A DNA stretch of 64,000 nucleotides from Epiperipatus broadwayi (lineage: Eukaryota > Onychophora > Udeonychophora > Euonychophora > Peripatidae). The stretch is from assembly GCA_028023455.1 (NCBI GenBank), contig JAQFVV010013089.1, forward strand, positions 1 through 64,000. Reading direction: 5' to 3'. The notes under the pieces are model-generated. The model saw nothing but the letters and a program-made list of their open reading frames with translations, was not told where the DNA came from and did not search any database. The position numbers and the translations under genes were made by a program. Shown in pieces: positions 59,160-64,000 of the stretch (positions within the stretch are counted from its first letter, which is position 1; the number at the start of each line of letters is the position of its first letter).

Positions 59160-60866
59160 ATTGTGCCGGATGGTTCCACCGAATGAAGTATACTTACACA
59201 TAAATATGTTTTGCTGTTTTCATACTTTTTCATAATACATTTATAATCTTATAAATGTTACGTGAACGAACCGGCACAAGCAAAATGGGAGATATTATTG
59301 ATAGCTTTAACTATCAACAATGGCCCACCTTGGCTGCTAGATTCAAATCCCTACTATCCAAACACTTTATTTGTTTCGGAGTAAACTCCAGGCACCAGCT
59401 ATCTATTCAGAAGAATAAACAATGTATTTGGTCAGTAGGCTCATAATCCAGTGCTCGAAACCATCCCAAAAACTAGCCCAGCCTAATTTTAATCAATAAT
59501 AACATATAGAAAAAGAATTGATAAAAAGAGATTGATAAAAAGAAATTGATAAAAAGAATTGACTGACAAATAAAGTTTTAGTTTAAAGACAATTTATTTT
59601 AACTTGAATTAACTATACTAAATTTAAATATCTTTATAATTTTTAACTAACATAATATTGGTATTTTTGTCATGCACATTTTAAATTAACACAATATAAT
59701 ATATCTTATGAAAAAGCAAAATAATATTTGACATTGATAACTTATATAGCATTCACAAACATGCACATCAATAGTTCATTTTATGCATGCTTATAGAGTT
59801 TATATAATTTGAGTCTTGAATTTTTACGAATTACAGCAGTGGCTACTACATATAAATGAGAATAATAAAATGTTTTACCTAAGATTTTTGAAACGTGGAT
59901 ATTGCTTGTTGTTAGATGCTTCTGACAGAGTATATATAATAAAGGATATCTAACCAGTTAGATTTGACATTTCTTGAGTAGATTTGATGCTAATCTGTTG
60001 GTTTTATTCTTGGAGACAGTGGAATATTGACGGGGATTTCTGAACTGTTAAGTAGACATTATTTCACAGGCAGGTCTTGCTGATCTTGTTGGACTAAGGG
60101 CTGAAAGAAGAGTGTATATTTCCATAAGATGCTCAGCACTGCATTTCTGTTTCTGGATACATAATTTAAACAAGACTGACACTGAAAACTAGGCTGAAAC
60201 TGAACTCCAATAAAAATCTGGCTATTTATATATGCTAATTGTTTTCATTTTAATATCCTTGTGCAATAAATGTTGTCAAAATTCCTTTAGTAATTAATCC
60301 TATGACAACGTGTTTTTGAAGATTGTTTAATTAGTAGTAGCCATTTCATACCATGTTGTTTTTATATCCTTAATTAGTAATCCACCACTGTGTTTTTTAC
60401 ATATATTTCATTTCAATATTTATTTTCATGTGTTTTTCAATATGATTTTAACATGCATTTATTATATCTCTTATTAACAAGCTTACATTTATTTATATTC
60501 GCACGCACATATATTTTTTACTATTCTAAAATCAAAAATAGTTTTAAGATTATTTTTCTTCTTTAATTTAAATAAAGAGATTTATATATTTTTTTAAACC
60601 TTTTAAATTATATTTCAACTAATAATAAACTCTTTACTTCCTTTTTATAAAACCTTTAGTTTAACTTTTCTAACCAAGACTCCCCTCCTTTCTTTTAATG
60701 AATCAATTTTAACTTTTATTTCAAAACTAATGATAGAACGCTATCTGACTCATACTTTTTTCAAAAACAACCGCATTTTGTTTTATAAAAAAACTTTAGA
60801 TTTTTTTTTTTATAACTTATTTTTTTTAGATAAATTATGTGCCAATTTCAATATTGGTACATTGCA
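59160..60866 (-). repeat. LTR copy, left (3' LTR of the minus-strand element)
   Basis: Homology with the right LTR is direct and continuous up to the end of the window (left about 59850). Beyond that the length rests on the candidate polypurine tract at 60867. A nearer candidate at 60677-60695 (CTCCCCTCCTTTCTTTT) would shorten the LTR to about 1.5 kb. Confidence 0.55.
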
Positions 60867-60999
60867 CCCCCCTTCGTTTGAGAGTAAAATGTGTCATTTT
60901 TGACCATTTTATCTCTGAGACTTTAATTCTTAGTTCTAAATATTATTATTTTTCTAAGTTTGCTTTTTAATATCTTTCACTTTTCATACTAAGGGCAAT

Positions 61000-62960
61000 C
61001 TTCAATTATGCTTTACTTCTTTCTATGCTGAAGACATTGCTTACAATGTTCAGAGTCCTGGATAGTGACCACCAGACAAACTAATTTTGTGGCACAGGGA
61101 TCTTTTGGAAATGAGGTGGATACAGATTTGCTGACTTATACCGACTTACACACTATGAAAAACAAATCTTGAGTTGCCGATTCTCTTGATCGGACTTTGA
61201 CTAAGAAAAGGTTGCTGCAAATGGCAGGAATTATCAACTGTCCATTTTTGACTTACACTTTGGAAAATGGGATACAAGATATGGGGATTTTCCCCTGAAG
61301 AAGTGACTTGCGGCTCATGCTGTATTTGCCCAGGGTGCATTTTAAAAGAGGAATTATCCCTGCCAATCCATCATGGGTACTAAGATTTATCCAGTCGGCA
61401 GCTTTAAACTTAACCTTATCTAAAACTTATTTCAATACTACCCTCATCCATTAATTTCAAACCCTTATACACTCTTAATACAACTTAGATTGACTTTCAT
61501 TTATATTATTTTAAACCTTTCAACATTATTTTTTTAAATATGCGTGAACATTACTTTAACATATTGATTTATATTACAATATTATTTATAACCCTTACGA
61601 ACATTATTTAAAATATTTATGTAATCTTACATACTATTCTAAACTATCATGGACATCAGTTTACATATTTATTTATATTCCAATATTATTATTTTTAAAC
61701 CATTACTCAACTTTTTATCTATGTGCGTGTATTCAGAAAAACTATTTTACTTTATTACGATTCATTCAATATTATTTTACTAGAGATTTTTTTTTTATCT
61801 TGACTATTTTAAACAATTTATTTACATCCTTTTCTTAACCATGCGTGTATTCAGAAAAAAAAAACTTTTACTTTCTTACGATTCATTATTATGCAAATAT
61901 CTATTTCACTAACTTGATTTTATTCTAGAAATTCCGTTATCTTTTTCATTTATTTAATTGTACAAACATTAATTTTAAAACATTAACTTGACACATTTAT
62001 TTACTTCATTTTATTTATTTTTTTATATTTATTAATCTGTGCGTGGAGAGGGAAAAAATCTTTTATTCATTTATTTTTAATTTATTGTCTTAAGTTTTAA
62101 ATAGAAGTTTCAGATTTAAACTTCTCAGATTTATTTACATTAGAATAATCATATTCGTTCTCATTGTCCATTTCCGGTCCTTTTTTGTTTATTTCCTTTA
62201 CTATTCCACCTGTTTACTAACTTTTAAACTATGTCAGGCAGTTCTTTCTTTCTTTCTACTAACTCACTAACATAAATTATACTCCATATTCTCACTTCTA
62301 TTTCTCGATTGAAATTTATTGCTTTATCTCTTTCTCGTTCTGTTCTATTTTCCACCTTGTAAATCAGAAAATCTTTAAGCTTCACGGACCTCCGTATTTT
62401 TCCTAACCATGAATAATTTTTCTATGCTTTCTCTTCATTTTAAATCTCTATTCAAAATGAAGATGAACTTTTACTTTAACCTTTTTAAATTTTTGTAAAA
62501 ACTTTTCAATGCTATCTTCTACCTTGAACTTATGTATCTCTTCTATCTCTTGATCTATGCTGTCCTCTGTCTTAGCACCACCTGTTCTGCTTTAATTTCT
62601 ATTTCTATTTCAGTCTTCTCTGTTTCAACGCTATCTAGTTCTAATTTAATTTCTATCTCTTTTATGATCTCAACTTCCTTATTTTCTTTGACAAAATCTT
62701 TCACTACAGCTTCTATTGCCTACATGATTTGTTTCTACTTCCTCTATTATTTCACCCCTCATTGCCTTCAATTCTGTAATCATTTCTATTTTGACCTGAT
62801 TAATTTCTTTCATCAATTCTTCTTTGAGGTCTTGTTGACTTTGTTTGATTTCTTCCCTGGATTCTTGCATCATATTCATCAACATCTGCAACTCAGATAT
62901 CTCTTTTTTATTTTCTCCATTTTTGAAACAATATATTTTCTTTTTATTTGACTAAATTTA
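61000..62960 (-). pseudogene. Gag-like coiled-coil remnant with Glu/Lys repeats
   Basis: From a possible ATG near 62921 (minus strand, MEKIKK), a frameshift in an A-run leads into MLMNMMQESREEIKQSQQDL and ELMKEINQVKIEMITELK (62891-62679), a typical gag coiled coil. Further on, after another frame change, VEIIKEIEIKLELDSVETEK and TEIEIEIKAEQ appear (about 62690-62570). This echoes the acidic repeats at 2820-2975. Toward 61100-61400 a Cys/His-containing frame (HCKQCLQHRKK) may be a lost zinc knuckle. Overall it is non-functional. Confidence 0.5.
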
Positions 62961-63280
62961 AATACGATTGTTTATTTATTTTTCTTACTAGGATGGAAAC
63001 ACACACTGACTCCACCCCTTTCTGTCCATTTTTCTCTACCTCGATCTTAACGCTTTAACTCCACCCAAAACACCCAACTGTCAGAATTAAAAGAATGATT
63101 TATCTTAACCAACATAAATAGCATAAATCACTTTTCATTTAAAGAAGAAAAAAAAAAGGTTTCGGTCAATTCTTTTTTTATTTTTAAATTAATACCACTT
63201 TAAATATGTAATTTAGCTTTTCTTTAAGGTTTTTATTTTTAAACAAGAAACAAAGTATGTATTTAATTACTATTGTCATT

Positions 63281-63298
63281 TATGACGGGTTCGCCCCA
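63281..63298 (-). promoter_or_regulatory. Primer-binding-site-like sequence
   Basis: The minus strand reads TGGGGCGAACCCGTCATA, two bases inside the LTR end, beginning with TGG as primer sites do. Its complement contains GGGTTCG only a few bases from CCA. In a normal tRNA, TTCG lies about 20 bases from the 3' end, so the pairing tRNA is unclear. Confidence 0.5.
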
Positions 63299-63300
63299 AA

Positions 63301-64000
63301 TGTTGGGAGACATTTGTACCAGATGGATCCATCGAATAAAGTATACTTACACATATATATGTTTTGCTGTTTTCGTACTTCTTCATAATACATTTATAAT
63401 CTTATAAATGTTACGTGAACAAACCGGCACGTTCGAGCAAAATGGGAGATATTATTGATAGCTTTAACTATCAACAATGGCCCACTTCAGCTGCTAGATT
63501 CAAACCCCTACTATCCAAACACTTTATTTGTTTCAGAGTAAACTCCAGGTGCCAGCTATCTATTCAGAAGAATAAACAATGTATTCGGTCAGTAGGCTCA
63601 TAATCTAGTGCTCGAAACCATCCCAAAAACTAGCCCAGCCTAATTTTAATCAATAATAACATATAAAAAAAGAATTGATAAAAAGAAATTGATAGAAAAA
63701 ATTGACCGACAAATAAAGTTTTAGTTTAAAGACAATTTATTTTAACTTGAATTAACTATACTAAATTTCAATACCTTTATAAATTTTAACTAACATAATA
63801 TTGGTATTTTTGTCATGCACATTTTAAATTAACACAATATAATATATCTTATAAAAAAGCAAAATAATATTTGACATTGATAACTTATATAGCATTCACA
63901 AACATGCACATCAATAGTTCATTTTATGAATGCTTATAGAGTTTATATAATTTGAGTCTTGAATTTTTATGAATTACAGCAGTGGCTACTAAATATAAAT
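63301..64000 (-). repeat. LTR copy, right (5' LTR of the minus-strand element), truncated by window
   Basis: Starts TGTTGGGAGACA and is about 95 percent similar by eye to 59160-59850, with one 7-bp insertion (GTTCGAG near 63432). The divergence implies an insertion that is not recent. It contains the 62-codon frame seen at both ends (GDIIDSFNYQQWPT), which is LTR sequence and not a gene. Confidence 0.8.

Larger units (their letters stand above)
59160..64000 (-). mobile_element. LTR retrotransposon, minus strand, degenerate, right LTR cut by window end
   Basis: Two copies of a long repeat (59160 onward and 63301 onward) share ATGTTTTGCTGTTTTC, GGGAGATATTATTGATAGCT and some 680 bp more. The right copy starts TGTTGGGAGACATTTGTACC, a good Ty3/Gypsy-style end (ACA on the other strand). 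It is preceded at 63281-63298 by a possible primer site. The left copy has lost its first 12 or so bases to an AT run. A polypyrimidine stretch CCCCCCTTCG at 60867-60876 would be the minus-strand polypurine tract, giving an LTR of about 1.7 kb ending ATTGCA at 60866. The internal part (60867-63300) has only gag-like remains and no polymerase. Confidence 0.75.

Noticed and set aside
59255-59446. Short frame repeated at 63415-63603
   Set aside because: It lies inside the LTR copies and the two differ by frame-neutral substitutions only as expected for LTR divergence; no coding evidence.

Overview
The window is a strongly AT-rich stretch of an animal nuclear genome. It has split genes with GT-AG introns, many decayed transposons, tRNA-derived SINEs, long palindromic MITEs and long simple repeats. 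There are no operons or bacterial signals. The RTE-clade retrotransposons resemble the endonuclease-reverse transcriptase ORFs common in arthropods. One exon pair also has a pacifastin-like cysteine pattern, a domain known mainly from arthropods. An arthropod (possibly an arachnid) is my best guess, but the sequence does not settle it.

Layout. 1-9087: a pair of near-identical direct repeats (1-1317 and 7782-9087) encloses a decayed minus-strand ORF of about 760 codons. This ORF is acidic, coiled-coil and internally repetitive; I read the whole as a candidate non-autonomous LTR retrotransposon. 9319-12768: a hAT-type MITE with an 8-bp target duplication, split by a nearly full-length minus-strand RTE element with endonuclease and reverse transcriptase. 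13-24 kb: mostly non-coding, with two SINEs, a degraded MITE, a 5'-truncated RTE copy (21742-22412) and a large palindrome (23814-24126). 24-35 kb: non-coding AT-rich DNA with fold-back MITEs, a well-preserved 3' RTE fragment (29477-30715), a Penelope-like 3' fragment with terminal inverted repeats (31442-32306), a second type of SINE and a 398-bp hAT MITE (34116-34513).

35916-39836 (plus): the last two exons of a probable secreted gene. The first carries a pacifastin-like motif. The intron holds a fold-back element and a decayed LINE ORF1 with zinc knuckles. 40-55 kb: intergenic DNA with a TA-flanked palindromic MITE and several old RTE fragments. 55229-58412 (minus): three exons of a receptor-type guanylate cyclase catalytic domain. 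Splice phases and alignment to the family agree perfectly, but the residues expected to stabilise the transition state are replaced. 59160-64000: a second minus-strand LTR element with two partial LTRs, a primer-binding-site-like sequence and gag-like coiled-coil remnants that echo the acidic ORF of the first element.

Only two host genes are supported, both partial. Nearly all other open frames are transposon remains, shadows on the opposite strand, or chance frames in AT-rich DNA. I saw no tRNA gene that looks functional, no rRNA and no CRISPR array. The least ordinary items are the guanylate cyclase with an altered active site, the LTR-like element with decapeptide repeats, the Penelope fragment bounded by inverted repeats, and the set of palindromic MITEs that share a small core.
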